DNA from: an uncultured Burkholderiales bacterium
Lineage (GTDB): Bacteria > Pseudomonadota > Gammaproteobacteria > Burkholderiales > Burkholderiaceae
Assembly (NCBI GenBank): GCA_937891045.1
Contig: CALBEV010000084.1
Coordinates: 1 to 38,737, forward strand
Direction: 5' to 3'
DNA: 38,737 nucleotides
The stretch's first letter is position 1; the number at the start of each line of letters is the position of its first letter. A program made the position numbers and the translations under genes. The notes under the pieces are model-generated. The model made no database searches. It had not been told where the DNA came from and saw only the letters and a list, made by a program, of their open reading frames with translations. This document shows, one piece after another, positions 1 through 8,032 of this stretch.

Positions 1-126
1 CATGCTGCTCGACTCGCTTTGCGGCCCCACCACATTGGCTTGCAGCGCTTCCAAGAGCGTGAGGTATTCCTTCACGGACACCGGCAGTTTGGCCGAGCGC
101 AAGGTGTAGAAGAAGTCGATCAGCAT
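1..126 (-). CDS. VWA-domain (CoxE-like) protein, N-terminal 42 residues only
   Basis: The complement opens with ATG at 124-126 and reads MLIDFFYTLRSAKLPVSVKE onward without a stop to the window edge, so only the N-terminus is present. This start resembles the conserved N-terminus of the CoxE-like von Willebrand factor A proteins usually encoded just downstream of a MoxR ATPase. The gene begins 9 bp after the MoxR stop, which implies one transcript. In such pairs the VWA protein is thought to act with the ATPase in metal- or cofactor-dependent assembly of a client. The metal-binding MIDAS motif lies outside the window, so the family call rests on the N-terminus and the neighbour. Confidence 0.7.
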   Translation of the reverse strand, partial: MLIDFFYTLRSAKLPVSVKEYLTLLEALQANVVGPQSESSSM

Positions 127-135
127 GGCTGGGCT

Positions 136-990
136 TTAGCGGTTGCGGCTTTGCATGAACACCAGTTTCTCAAACAGCGTCACGTCTTGCTCGTTTTTCA
201 GCAGCGCACCCACCAGTGGGGGCACCGCCACTTTGTCATCCTGGGTTTGCAGCGCTGCCAGCGAAATGTCCTCGGCCACCAAGAGCTTGAGCCAGTCCAA
301 GAGCTCTGAAGTGGAAGGCTTTTTCTTCAAACCTGGCAAGCCGCGCACGTCGTAGAAGGTTTTCAGGGCAGCGGCCAACAGGTCTTTTTTCAGGTTGGGG
401 AAATGCACATCAATGATTTGCCGCATGGTGTCGGCTTCAGGGAACTTGATGTAGTGGAAAAAGCAGCGGCGCAAAAACGCATCCGGCAGTTCTTTTTCGT
501 TGTTCGAGGTGATGAACACCAGCGGGCGGGTTTGCGCTTTGACCAGCTCGCGGGTTTCATAGCAATAAAACTCCATGCGGTCGAGTTCGCGCAGCAAGTC
601 GTTGGGAAATTCAATGTCGGCTTTGTCGATCTCGTCAATGAGCAGCGCCACGGGTTCGGTAGCGGTGAAGGCCTGCCAGAGCACGCCTTTGATGATGTAG
701 TTCTCGATGTTCTTCACCCGCTCGCCGCCATCGAGGTCGGCCATTTGGCTGTCGCGCAGACGACTCACCGCGTCATATTCATACAAGCCTTGCTGCGCCT
801 TGGTGGTGGACTTCACGTGCCACTGCAACAAAGGCATGCCCAAAGACTGCGCCACTTCTTCGGCCAACATGGTTTTGCCGGTGCCCGGTTCGCCCTTGAC
901 CAGCAAGGGCCGCTTCAAGGTGATGGCGGCGTTCACCGCCAACATCAGGTCTTGTGTGGCAACGTAGTTTTCAGATCCTGCAAATTTCAT
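136..990 (-). CDS. MoxR-family AAA+ ATPase
   Basis: A 284-residue AAA+ ATPase of normal length for the compact MoxR class. Walker A is GEPGTGKT at about residues 33-40, Walker B is LLIDEIDKAD at about 116-125, and a sensor-1 segment FITSNNEKELPDAFLRRC follows near 160-176. MoxR ATPases work as cytoplasmic chaperone-like remodellers together with VWA proteins, and the next gene downstream is such a protein. The client cannot be deduced here: no carbon monoxide dehydrogenase or methanol dehydrogenase genes are nearby. The start MKFAGSENY faces the divergent cytochrome gene across 87 bp. Confidence 0.9.
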   Translation of the reverse strand: MKFAGSENYVATQDLMLAVNAAITLKRPLLVKGEPGTGKTMLAEEVAQSLGMPLLQWHVKSTTKAQQGLYEYDAVSRLRDSQMADLDGGERVKNIENYIIKGVLWQAFTATEPVALLIDEIDKADIEFPNDLLRELDRMEFYCYETRELVKAQTRPLVFITSNNEKELPDAFLRRCFFHYIKFPEADTMRQIIDVHFPNLKKDLLAAALKTFYDVRGLPGLKKKPSTSELLDWLKLLVAEDISLAALQTQDDKVAVPPLVGALLKNEQDVTLFEKLVFMQSRNR

Positions 991-1039
991 GGAACAAGCC
1001 TTTGTGGTTTTCCGACACGGAGCTTACAAACCGCGTCGA

Positions 1040-1045
1040 TATAAT
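1040..1045 (+). promoter_or_regulatory. possible -10 element (TATAAT) for the cytochrome c gene
   Basis: A perfect TATAAT lies 32 bp before the chosen ATG at 1078, in the 87-bp gap between divergent genes. No convincing -35 box sits at the usual spacing, so this is only a partial promoter call. Confidence 0.4.
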
Positions 1046-1077
1046 CTTTGGAGTTTCTCAATGATTGTCTATCGAAA

Positions 1078-1737
1078 ATGAACAATTTTTTAAAGTCAGC
1101 GCTTCTCCTTCTTGTCGCTTGCGCGACCTCTTTTGTCCAAGCTGAAGAAGCTGGTGACGCCAAAGCAGGCGAATCCAAAATCGCTTTGTGCATTGGATGT
1201 CATGGCATCAAAGGCTACCAAGCCAGTTTCCCCGAGGTTTACAAAGTCCCCATGATTTCCGGCCAAAGCGCCAGTTACATCGTGTCGGCACTCAACGCTT
1301 ATCAAAAAGGCGATCGCAAACACCCCACCATGCGCAGCGTTGCTGCGCCTTTGACCGCCAAGGACATGGCCGATATTGCCGCCTACTACGAGTCACATGG
1401 CAAAGACCCTGCTGTCACCTTGCCTGAGAAAGCCACCGAGCCCAAAGGCAAAGTGGCCGAGTTGCTGGCCAAGGGCGCATGTGCTTCTTGCCACGGTGCC
1501 AACTACAGCAAGCCCATGGTGCCTGGCTACCCCAAAATTGGCGGCCAATACAAAGACTATTTGTACATGTCGCTCAAGGCCTACAAAGTCGACAACCAAG
1601 CCACTTGGGGACGCAATAACGGCGTGATGGGTGGCATTGCCAAGCAATTCACACTGGCCGAGTTGAAAGAAATTTCGGCCTACATTGCCAAACAACAAGG
1701 CGAGCTCAAGACCGTGCCCCAGTCCAAGTTCCGCTGA
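1078..1737 (+). CDS. di-haem c-type cytochrome (cytochrome c4-like)
   Basis: A 219-residue exported protein. A hydrophobic signal peptide covers about residues 5-22 (cleavage near FVQA-EE), followed by two haem c motifs, CIGCH at about 38-42 and CASCH at about 135-139. Two haem-binding halves of similar size are the layout of the cytochrome c4 family, periplasmic electron carriers that can pass electrons to terminal oxidases. I chose the ATG at 1078 because the protein then begins directly with the signal peptide; an earlier in-frame start at 1048 would add ten non-hydrophobic residues. An oxidase cluster lies 6.5 kb downstream, but a functional link is inference. Confidence 0.9.
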   Translation: MNNFLKSALLLLVACATSFVQAEEAGDAKAGESKIALCIGCHGIKGYQASFPEVYKVPMISGQSASYIVSALNAYQKGDRKHPTMRSVAAPLTAKDMADIAAYYESHGKDPAVTLPEKATEPKGKVAELLAKGACASCHGANYSKPMVPGYPKIGGQYKDYLYMSLKAYKVDNQATWGRNNGVMGGIAKQFTLAELKEISAYIAKQQGELKTVPQSKFR

Positions 1738-1761
1738 AACATCGGTGTTTCAAACAAAAAT

Positions 1762-1785
1762 AGCCCGCTTCAAGCGGGCTTTTTT
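1762..1785. terminator. bidirectional Rho-independent terminator
   Basis: The 9-bp arms AGCCCGCTT and AAGCGGGCT are separated by two bases and followed by a T run on the plus strand. An A run precedes the hairpin, giving a T run on the minus strand too. It sits between two convergent genes, the cytochrome c and the DUF1841 gene, and probably ends both. Confidence 0.85.
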
Positions 1786-1802
1786 GTGAGCGTTGAAATG
1801 AT

Positions 1803-2237
1803 TCAGTCCCGGGTGGCGCGGCGCTGCACCGCGTCAATATAGGCCTGCCCGTCAGGCGGGCGACCACTGCGCTGACTCTCCCACAACATGGTGCCCAAGC
1901 ACTCCATCACCTCATGGTGCGCCTCGTGCACGCTGCTGCGCTTGGAGGCCAGCAACTCCACCGCTTGGCGGATGCCGCGTGGCTGGTCGATCGAGCACTG
2001 CTCGCTGATGGACAAGTGCATGGACAGGTGCAAGAAGGGGTTGTTTTGGCCGTTCTCGCCTGTGAACTGCTGCGCCAAGGCGTTGGCTTCATCGGCCAGC
2101 ACCGCGTGGTATTCGGGGTGCTCGGCCACCCATTCACCGGCCAGCACTTCCAAGGCGTCAATCAAAGAATGCGCTTGATGCTTGGCATAGACTTGACAGA
2201 AGAAGCGACGAACATCGTCTTGAGAGGGGCTGTACAT
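1803..2237 (-). CDS. DUF1841 family protein
   Basis: A 144-residue soluble protein beginning MYSPSQDDVRRFF. It has the features I associate with DUF1841: an N-terminal R-x-F-F segment, a central HPEYH, and a conserved middle NPFLHLSMHLSISEQCSIDQ followed by PRGIRQ. The family is small, typical of beta- and gammaproteobacteria, and has no established function. It is rich in His and acidic residues, but I see no catalytic motif. It is divergent from the thiolase gene with 29 bp between the start codons, so their promoters must overlap or lie within the genes. Confidence 0.85.
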   Translation of the reverse strand: MYSPSQDDVRRFFCQVYAKHQAHSLIDALEVLAGEWVAEHPEYHAVLADEANALAQQFTGENGQNNPFLHLSMHLSISEQCSIDQPRGIRQAVELLASKRSSVHEAHHEVMECLGTMLWESQRSGRPPDGQAYIDAVQRRATRD

Positions 2238-2266
2238 AGCTCCAGATTGTCAACCAAGAGAATTTC

Positions 2267-3469
2267 ATGACCCAAGCCTTTATTTGTGACGCCATCCGCA
2301 CTCCCTTTGGCCGCTACGGTGGTGCTTTGAGCAGCGTGCGCACCGACGATTTGGGTGCCATTCCCATCAAGGCCTTGATGGCCCGCAACCCCAGCGTGGA
2401 CTGGGCGGCCGTCACCGATGTGCTGTATGGCTGCGCCAACCAAGCCGGTGAGGACAACCGCAACGTGGCCCACATGAGCAGCTTGTTGGCGGGTTTGCCC
2501 TTGGATGTACCGGGGGCCACGATCAACCGGCTGTGCGGCTCTGGCTTGGATGCAGTGGGCACGGCGGCACGCGCCATCAAAGCGGGCGAAGCAGGCTTGA
2601 TGATTGCCGGCGGCGTGGAAAGCATGAGCCGTGCGCCCTTCGTGATGCCCAAAGCCGAAACCGCCTTCAGCCGTGCCAACACGGTGTTCGACACCACCAT
2701 CGGCTGGCGCTTTGTCAACAAGCTGATGAAAGAAAAATACGGCGTGGACGCCATGCCCGAGACGGCCGAGAACGTGGCCACCGACTACAAGATTGAGCGC
2801 GAAGCCCAAGACTTGATGGCCATGAACAGCCAACTGCGGGCCGTGGCGGCCATCCAAGCCGGGCACTTGGCGCGTGAAATCTGCCCGGTCACCATCCCCC
2901 AGAAAAAAGGCGACCCGCTGCTGGTGAACACCGACGAGCACCCGCGCGAAACCAGCTTGGAAGCGCTGGCCAAACTCAAAGGCGTGGTGCGCCCCGACGG
3001 CACGGTGACCGCGGGCAATGCTTCTGGCGTGAACGACGGCGCTTGCGCCTTGCTGCTGGCCAGCGAGGCGGATGCCGCCAAACACGGCCTCACGCCCAAA
3101 GCCCGGGTAGTGGGCATGGCCACAGCGGGCGTTGCACCGCGCGTGATGGGCATCGGCCCCGCGCCCGCCACACAAAAGGTGTTGGCCCTCACTGGCCTCT
3201 CGCTGGAGCAGATGGATGTGATTGAACTCAACGAAGCTTTCGCCGCGCAAGGCTTGGCGGTGCTGCGGCTGTTGGGCTTGCAAGACGAGGACCCGCGCGT
3301 GAATGCTTGGGGCGGCGCGATTGCCTTGGGCCATCCGCTGGGCGCATCTGGCGCTCGATTGGCCACCACCGCCATCAACCGGCTGCACGCCACCGGCGGC
3401 CGCTACGCCTTGTGCACCATGTGCATTGGCGTGGGGCAGGGGATTGCGTTGGTGATTGAGCGGGTTTGA
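2267..3469 (+). CDS. pcaF: acetyl-CoA acyltransferase, likely 3-oxoadipyl-CoA thiolase
   Basis: A 400-residue type II thiolase with all catalytic elements: the acylated Cys at about residue 90 in NRLCGSGLDA, GHPLGASGAR with His near 356, and a second Cys near 386 in CIGVGQG. The opening FICDAIRTPFGRYGGALSSVRTDDL and VLYGCANQAGEDNRNVA match 3-oxoadipyl-CoA thiolases (PcaF/PaaJ type), which split 3-oxoadipyl-CoA into succinyl-CoA and acetyl-CoA in the last step of the beta-ketoadipate or phenylacetate pathways. No other pathway gene is adjacent, so a general beta-ketothiolase role is possible. The thiolase call is very safe; the substrate less so. Confidence 0.88.
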   Translation: MTQAFICDAIRTPFGRYGGALSSVRTDDLGAIPIKALMARNPSVDWAAVTDVLYGCANQAGEDNRNVAHMSSLLAGLPLDVPGATINRLCGSGLDAVGTAARAIKAGEAGLMIAGGVESMSRAPFVMPKAETAFSRANTVFDTTIGWRFVNKLMKEKYGVDAMPETAENVATDYKIEREAQDLMAMNSQLRAVAAIQAGHLAREICPVTIPQKKGDPLLVNTDEHPRETSLEALAKLKGVVRPDGTVTAGNASGVNDGACALLLASEADAAKHGLTPKARVVGMATAGVAPRVMGIGPAPATQKVLALTGLSLEQMDVIELNEAFAAQGLAVLRLLGLQDEDPRVNAWGGAIALGHPLGASGARLATTAINRLHATGGRYALCTMCIGVGQGIALVIERV

Positions 3470-3541
3470 ATGATCTTTCAGTCAGTTGAGGGAATGTCAG
3501 ATCGGTAGAGTTGAGCGTGAAACGCCCTGTTGGCCAAATTT

Positions 3542-3570
3542 TTGACGCTCGACACGCGTTGATTTATGAT
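3542..3570 (+). promoter_or_regulatory. sigma-70-type promoter of the toxin-antitoxin operon
   Basis: TTGACG at 3542-3547 and TATGAT at 3565-3570 are separated by exactly 17 bp and lie 36 bp before the antitoxin start. An imperfect inverted repeat (TGTGTATA at about 3570-3577 against TGTACATACA at 3583-3592) begins at the -10 box. It would be a natural operator for the antitoxin, but the operator is inference. Confidence 0.6.
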
Positions 3571-3605
3571 GTGTATATCTAATGTACATACATCAGGAGT
3601 TAACC

Positions 3606-3875
3606 ATGCGTGACGCCGCCATCAATCTGCGGGCACATCCTGAGCAGCGTGACTTGATTGACCAAGCCGCGATGCTGTTGAACAAAAACCGCTCCGACTT
3701 CATGTTGGAAGCAGCCTGCGACAAGGCACAAGCAGTGTTGCTCGATCAAGTGTTTTTCAAATTGGACGATGCCAAATTTCAAGAATTCAACGCGCTTCTT
3801 GAAGCCCCCATTCAGCCTAACCAGGGACTTGCTCGCCTGCTGGCTGTCAAAACGCCTTGGAAAACGGGCACATGA
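3606..3875 (+). CDS. DUF1778 / TacA-type antitoxin
   Basis: An 89-residue protein with the ribbon-helix-helix layout of DUF1778 antitoxins. An N-terminal strand (AAINLRAHPEQRDLIDQAA) is followed by a helix ending LLNKNRSDFMLEAACDKA, where the SDF-x-L/M segment is typical of the family, and then a C-terminal tail that would wrap and inhibit the toxin. The ATG at 3606 is preceded by AGGAG at 3595-3599, which fixes the start. The stop codon overlaps the ATG of the next gene (ATGA), so the pair is translationally coupled. It probably binds its own promoter region and neutralises the GNAT toxin. Confidence 0.85.
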   Translation: MRDAAINLRAHPEQRDLIDQAAMLLNKNRSDFMLEAACDKAQAVLLDQVFFKLDDAKFQEFNALLEAPIQPNQGLARLLAVKTPWKTGT

Positions 3876-4351
3876 ATCTGAACCATCCCGTTCTGCTGAC
3901 CCAAGATCACCACGTCAATTCGTTTTCTTGTGGCGAAACTGTTTTAGATGATTGGCTCAAGCGCCGAGCGCTTGCCAACAATATCAGTGGTGCAAGTCGA
4001 ACTTTTGTGGTGGCTGACGATGACTATCAAGTCATGGGCTATTACGCTTTGGCAGCCGGAGCCGTGACACACCAGGAATCCACCCGGTCCATCCGCCAAA
4101 ACATGCCCGACCCGGTGCCAGTGATGGTTCTAGCGCGTCTAGCGGTTGATGTTCGCGCACAAGGCATGAAACTGGGTGCGGCATTGCTCCGAGACGCTGT
4201 TGAACGTTGCGTGCTCGTCTCGGAAAATGCGGGTGTACGCGCCTTGCTGGTCCATGCCCTTCATGATCAAGCGCGTCAGTTTTATGAATATTACGGCTTC
4301 AAGGCGGCACCATCTCACCCCATGACATTGATGTTGCGCATCAATCAGTAA
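3872..4351 (+). CDS. GNAT acetyltransferase toxin, TacT-like
   Basis: A 159-residue GNAT protein. The acetyl-CoA-binding segment is VLARLAVDVRAQGMKLGAALLRDA (the R/Q-x-x-G-x-G/A region) and the C-terminus has FYEYYGFK, whose tyrosine is the usual catalytic position in TacT/AtaT toxins. Such toxins acetylate the amino group of aminoacyl-tRNAs and stop translation. The start is the ATG at 3872, which overlaps the antitoxin stop; an in-frame TTG at 3857 would only extend it by five residues. Position directly after a DUF1778 gene is the standard arrangement. The target tRNA cannot be read from sequence. Confidence 0.85.
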   Translation: MNLNHPVLLTQDHHVNSFSCGETVLDDWLKRRALANNISGASRTFVVADDDYQVMGYYALAAGAVTHQESTRSIRQNMPDPVPVMVLARLAVDVRAQGMKLGAALLRDAVERCVLVSENAGVRALLVHALHDQARQFYEYYGFKAAPSHPMTLMLRINQ

Positions 4352-4425
4352 CTGGGTGTATTTGCAAGGCCGTTAGTCAATATCGATACCAATGCGGCCT
4401 CCAGGTATTCTGGCTTCAAGCAGGT

Positions 4426-5199
4426 TCACTGCTCCACAAACGCCCGCTCCACCACGAAGTCGCCGGGGGTGGTGGTGTTTCCTTCTTTGAAGTGGCGCTC
4501 TTCCAGCAGGGTTTTCAGGCTTTTCAGCATTTCTGGGCTGCCGCACAACATGACGCGGTCGGTTTCGGGGTTGAGCGCTGGCAGGCCGAGGTCGGTGAAC
4601 AGCTTGCCGCTGTCCATCAGGGCGTTGATGCGGCCTTGGTTGCGAAATGGCTCGCGGGTGACCGTGGGGTAGTAAAGCATTTGGCCGCTGACCATCTCGC
4701 CCAACAACTCGTGCTGCGGCAGTTCTTGCGTGAGGTAGTCGTGGTAGGCCAGTTCTTTGACTTCGCGCACGCCGTGCACCAAGATGACTTTTTCAAAGCG
4801 CTCGTAGGTTTCGGGGTCGCGGATGACGCTCATGTATGGCGCCAAGCCGGTGCCGGTGCCCAGCAAATACAGGTTCTTGCCGGGCAGCAAATAGTCGATC
4901 AGCAGGGTGCCGGTAGGCTTGCGGCCGACGATGATTTTGTCGCTCACTTGGATGTGCTGCAGCCGTGACGTGAGGGGGCCGTCTTGCACCTTGATGCTTA
5001 AGAACTCGAGGTGTTCCTCGTAGTTGGCACTCACAATGCTGTAGGCGCGAAGCAGGGGTTTGTCATTGACTTTCAGGCCAATCATGGTGAAGTGGCCGTT
5101 GGAAAACCGCAGGGCCTGGTCGCGGGTGGTGGTGAAGCTAAACAGGCGGTCGGTCCAGTGGTGGACGGTTAAAACGGTTTCTTCGTGAAAAGCGCTCAT
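4426..5199 (-). CDS. fpr: ferredoxin/flavodoxin--NADP+ reductase
   Basis: A 257-residue FAD enzyme of the bacterial Fpr class. The FAD motif RAYSIVS is at about residues 51-57, the NADP(H)-binding loop GTGTGLAPYMS at about 114-124, CGSPEML later, and the C-terminus ends VVERAFVEQ, close to the conserved tail of subclass I reductases. It transfers electrons between NADPH and ferredoxin or flavodoxin in the cytoplasm, supporting Fe-S cluster repair and oxidative stress defence. It stands alone on its strand; a MaoC gene diverges 116 bp away. Confidence 0.93.
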   Translation of the reverse strand: MSAFHEETVLTVHHWTDRLFSFTTTRDQALRFSNGHFTMIGLKVNDKPLLRAYSIVSANYEEHLEFLSIKVQDGPLTSRLQHIQVSDKIIVGRKPTGTLLIDYLLPGKNLYLLGTGTGLAPYMSVIRDPETYERFEKVILVHGVREVKELAYHDYLTQELPQHELLGEMVSGQMLYYPTVTREPFRNQGRINALMDSGKLFTDLGLPALNPETDRVMLCGSPEMLKSLKTLLEERHFKEGNTTTPGDFVVERAFVEQ

Positions 5200-5315
5200 G
5201 GCGTGGGGTTTCTTATTTGAAAAAAACAGATTTTAGGTGACCCATTTGGCGGGCTCTGGCGCGGCTGTCCCGCGCAGGATTGACGGCAGGGGGTGTTTGA
5301 ACGACATTTGCCCCC

Positions 5316-5774
5316 ATGAAAAAAACATTTGAAACCTTTGACGAGGTGGCCCAACACGTGGGCCAAGACGTCGCCATCAGCGATTGGCTGACCATCACCC
5401 AAGCGCAGGTGAACCAATTTGCGGATGCCACCCACGACCACCAGTGGATCCACCTCGACCAAGAACGCGCCAAGGCCGGACCCTTTGGCAGCACCATCGC
5501 GCATGGCTTCCTGACCTTGTCTTTGTTGCCCTGCATGTTCGAGTCGGCGTTTGAAATTCACCAAACCCGCATGGGCATCAACTACGGTTTGAACAAGGTG
5601 CGGTTCACCGCGCCGGTGCCGGTGGGCAGCCGTTTGCGGGGCCACATGCATTTACTGGCCTGTGAAAACATCGAACCGCTGGGCTTGCAAATGACGTGGC
5701 AGGTGACGGTGGAGCGCGAGGGCAGCGACAAACCGGTGTGCGTGGCCGAGTCGGTGGTGCGTCAATACGCCTGA
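5316..5774 (+). CDS. MaoC-like (R)-specific enoyl-CoA hydratase family protein
   Basis: A 152-residue single hot-dog domain. The hydratase-2 active-site motif is complete: D-A-T-x-D-x-Q-W-I-H near residues 37-46 (catalytic Asp and His) followed by GPFGSTIAHGFLTLSL. Enzymes of this group hydrate 2-enoyl-CoA to (R)-3-hydroxyacyl-CoA, feeding polyhydroxyalkanoate synthesis or acting in fatty acid turnover. The length matches short monomeric MaoC/NodN proteins. No phaC or beta-oxidation gene is adjacent, so the physiological substrate is open. Confidence 0.88.
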   Translation: MKKTFETFDEVAQHVGQDVAISDWLTITQAQVNQFADATHDHQWIHLDQERAKAGPFGSTIAHGFLTLSLLPCMFESAFEIHQTRMGINYGLNKVRFTAPVPVGSRLRGHMHLLACENIEPLGLQMTWQVTVEREGSDKPVCVAESVVRQYA

Positions 5775-5795
5775 GCGGTTCCCTGGTTCAAGGCT

Positions 5796-6278
5796 TTAAA
5801 CCGACGCGTTGTTGGGCACGGCAAAGCCTTGTTGCCGCCAAGCTTCGTACACCGTGATGGCCACGGCATTGGACAAATTCAGGCTGCGCTGGCCGTTCAA
5901 CATGGGCAAACGCATTTTTTGGGTTTCTGGGAAAAAGGCCCGAATATCGGTGGGCAAACCACTGGTTTCCGACCCAAACACCAGCCAATCGCCAGGCTGA
6001 AACTGGCAACCGTGCACCGCGTGTTGGCCGTGGGTGGTCAAGGCAAAGCAACGGTTGGGCGCGGGCTGCTCGGCGCTTAAAAATGCTTGCCAACTGGCGT
6101 GGCGTTTGACCGTGGCGTACTCGCGGTAGTCCAAACCGGCGCGGCGCATTTGCTTGTCTTCCATGGAAAAACCCAGCGGCTCAATCAGGTGCAAGGCGCA
6201 GCCGGTGTTGGCCGCCAAGCGAATGACATTGCCAGTATTGGGTGGGATTTCAGGGTGAACCAGAACGATATTGAACAT
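5796..6278 (-). CDS. trmL: tRNA (cytidine/uridine(34)-2'-O)-methyltransferase
   Basis: A 160-residue SPOUT methyltransferase. Conserved blocks are the N-terminal HPEIPPNTGNVIRLAANTG, LVFGSETSGLP, and the C-terminal knot segment LPMLNGQRSLNLSNAVAI. TrmL methylates the wobble nucleotide of tRNA-Leu isoacceptors. I chose the ATG at 6278 because the family starts MFNIVLVHPEIPPN; an in-frame TTG at 6296 would overlap comF. It begins 7 bp after the comF stop, so the two are co-transcribed. Confidence 0.93.
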   Translation of the reverse strand: MFNIVLVHPEIPPNTGNVIRLAANTGCALHLIEPLGFSMEDKQMRRAGLDYREYATVKRHASWQAFLSAEQPAPNRCFALTTHGQHAVHGCQFQPGDWLVFGSETSGLPTDIRAFFPETQKMRLPMLNGQRSLNLSNAVAITVYEAWRQQGFAVPNNASV

Positions 6279-6285
6279 GGGGAAC

Positions 6286-7095
6286 TCAGTGGCCAAGCGC
6301 TGATTGTGGCGGCTCTAAGCCGGTGGCACGGGCCAACACAATGCAATCGACGCTGGACACGCCCGCCGACCGCAAAGCCTCGGTGCAGGCCCGCAAGGTG
6401 CTGCCGGTGGTCAGCACATCGTCCACCAACACCACCCGCTGGCCGAGCAATGTTGAAAGGTAGCGTGGGTTGCAAGCCATGGCATGGGTCAGGTTGTGCA
6501 GCCGGTCTTCACGGGGCAAAGCTGCTTGTGACGGCGTGTCGCGCAGACGCAGCAAGGCATCGGGCAGGGTTTTGTGCGGCGACAAAGCCCGCGCCAGCAA
6601 CAGCGATTGGTTGTAGCCGCGCTGTTGCAAGCGCTGGGCCGACAAGGGCACCGGCAACAGCAGATCGGCTTGCTCAACCAACTGTTGGATACCTTCAAGG
6701 GTTTGCATTTGAAGAGCCAAAAAACGCACCAAGCCTGCTTCGCCTTGGTATTTGAAGGCGCTGATCAAATCGGACCAAGGCGGTGCATACGGCAGGGCGG
6801 CGAGGCAGCGCTGCCAAGGTGGGGGCGCCAACAAACAGCTGACGCAAACGGGCGGTTCGCGGGTGTTGGTGCTGAGAGGACCATGCCCCTGCTTGGAGGA
6901 TGTCGGCGCGGCTGCCAGCGGCATGGCGCAGCTTGTGCATCGAAGCACCGGCCCGGGCGCGGCATAAAAACACGACACACACAAGGCTTGGGTGGTCCAT
7001 GTTTCACAGGCTCGGCACAGGCTGGGCCAAGACCATGGCTTGGTGAAAGTCTGATGGCTTGACCAGCTTCGGTATGCTTTGCGGATGAAATTCAT
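6286..7095 (-). CDS. comF: ComF family phosphoribosyltransferase-like protein
   Basis: A 269-residue protein. The N-terminus has a zinc-finger-like set of cysteines (about residues 27, 30, 39 and 42). The C-terminal phosphoribosyltransferase domain has PVPLSAQRLQQRGYNQS and the PRPP-binding loop VVLVDDVLTTGSTL at about 221-234. ComF proteins are linked to DNA uptake during natural transformation, though many non-competent bacteria keep the gene. Two starts are possible. The ATG at 7095 avoids overlap; an ATG at 7125 would extend it by ten residues and overlap the start codon of the divergent methyltransferase gene by two bases. trmL follows in the same operon. Confidence 0.85.
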   Translation of the reverse strand: MNFIRKAYRSWSSHQTFTKPWSWPSLCRACETWTTQALCVSCFYAAPGPVLRCTSCAMPLAAAPTSSKQGHGPLSTNTREPPVCVSCLLAPPPWQRCLAALPYAPPWSDLISAFKYQGEAGLVRFLALQMQTLEGIQQLVEQADLLLPVPLSAQRLQQRGYNQSLLLARALSPHKTLPDALLRLRDTPSQAALPREDRLHNLTHAMACNPRYLSTLLGQRVVLVDDVLTTGSTLRACTEALRSAGVSSVDCIVLARATGLEPPQSALGH

Positions 7096-7123
7096 GCCGT
7101 CAATATAGGGACCAACTTCGCTC

Positions 7124-8032
7124 ATGAGTGTGATCCCTGCATCCGAAAACAGTGACCCGTTGCCACCGCTGGACGCTTTGGCCAGTCAGCATGTGTCCCT
7201 GAAAGCCAGCCGCGCTGGTCAACCTTGGTTGCACAATGAAGTGGCACGGCGCATGTCGCAACGACTGGCGTTGATTCGTCATCCGGTTCAACATTGGGTG
7301 CACTGGGCACCGCGCACAGGGGGCTTGGCATCGCAAGATTTGTTGGAAAGTATTTTTGCCAAAGCCAATTGCACTTTGGTGCAAAGCCAAGCAGCAGACG
7401 TGGTGTGGGCGAGTCAAGCCCTGCAACGTCCTTGGTGGCGGCGATGGGTGGGACCGCAGCGCTGGTTTGGGCTGTCAACCGATCAAGCCGCGGACATGCT
7501 CTGGTCCAACATGGGTTTGCACATGCAAGCCAACCCAGCGCAATGGATGACGCAGTGGGCCAGCAGCTTGAACCCAGCTGGTTTTGTGATGTTTTCCTGT
7601 TTGGGGCCCGACAGCTTGTGCGAGTTGCGCCAGCTCTATGCCATCTTGGGCTGGCCTGCGCCCAGCCACGATTTCACCGACATGCACGATTGGGGCGACA
7701 TGCTGCTGAGTTCGGGTTTTGCAGCGCCCATCATGGACATGGAGCGCATCACGCTCACCTACGAAACACCAGAAGCTTTGCTGAATGAATTGCGCAGCTT
7801 GGGACGCAACCTGAACCCACAGCGGTTCAGTGCTTGCCGGGGTCGGGATTGGCTCAATCAACTGCACCGGCAGCTCCGAGCCAAGCTCTCTGACTCGGCG
7901 CATGGTGGTCGTTTGGCGCTGACCTTCGAAGTGATTTATGGCCATGCTTTTAAAGCCCCCACACGCTTGGCTGTCAAACCGGAGACACAGGTGAGCTTGG
8001 CGCAAATGAAAGCCCAACTCAAACGCGGCTGA
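7124..8032 (+). CDS. BioC-like SAM-dependent methyltransferase
   Basis: A 302-residue class I methyltransferase-fold protein. Its middle and C-terminal parts match BioC / malonyl-ACP methyltransferases and their NDUFAF5-like relatives: the motif II region MLWSNMGLHMQ, FSCLGPDSLCELR, the DFTDMHDWGDMLLSSGF segment and MDMERITLTYE. BioC methylates the malonyl carrier thioester to disguise it for biotin pimeloyl synthesis. The glycine-rich SAM motif I expected near residues 55-75 is not recognisable; only APRTGG is present there. No other biotin gene is nearby, so biotin synthesis is a family-based guess and activity is uncertain. Confidence 0.7.
   Translation: MSVIPASENSDPLPPLDALASQHVSLKASRAGQPWLHNEVARRMSQRLALIRHPVQHWVHWAPRTGGLASQDLLESIFAKANCTLVQSQAADVVWASQALQRPWWRRWVGPQRWFGLSTDQAADMLWSNMGLHMQANPAQWMTQWASSLNPAGFVMFSCLGPDSLCELRQLYAILGWPAPSHDFTDMHDWGDMLLSSGFAAPIMDMERITLTYETPEALLNELRSLGRNLNPQRFSACRGRDWLNQLHRQLRAKLSDSAHGGRLALTFEVIYGHAFKAPTRLAVKPETQVSLAQMKAQLKRG

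Noticed and set aside
2162..3388. A 408-codon minus-strand open frame opposite the thiolase gene
   Set aside because: It is a shadow of the G+C-rich codon pattern of pcaF. Its composition is dominated by His, Gly and Gln, with no family motif.
4367..4399. AGGCCG...CGGCCT inverted repeat between the toxin gene and fpr as a terminator
   Set aside because: The arms are only six bases, the loop is over 20 bases and no T run follows.
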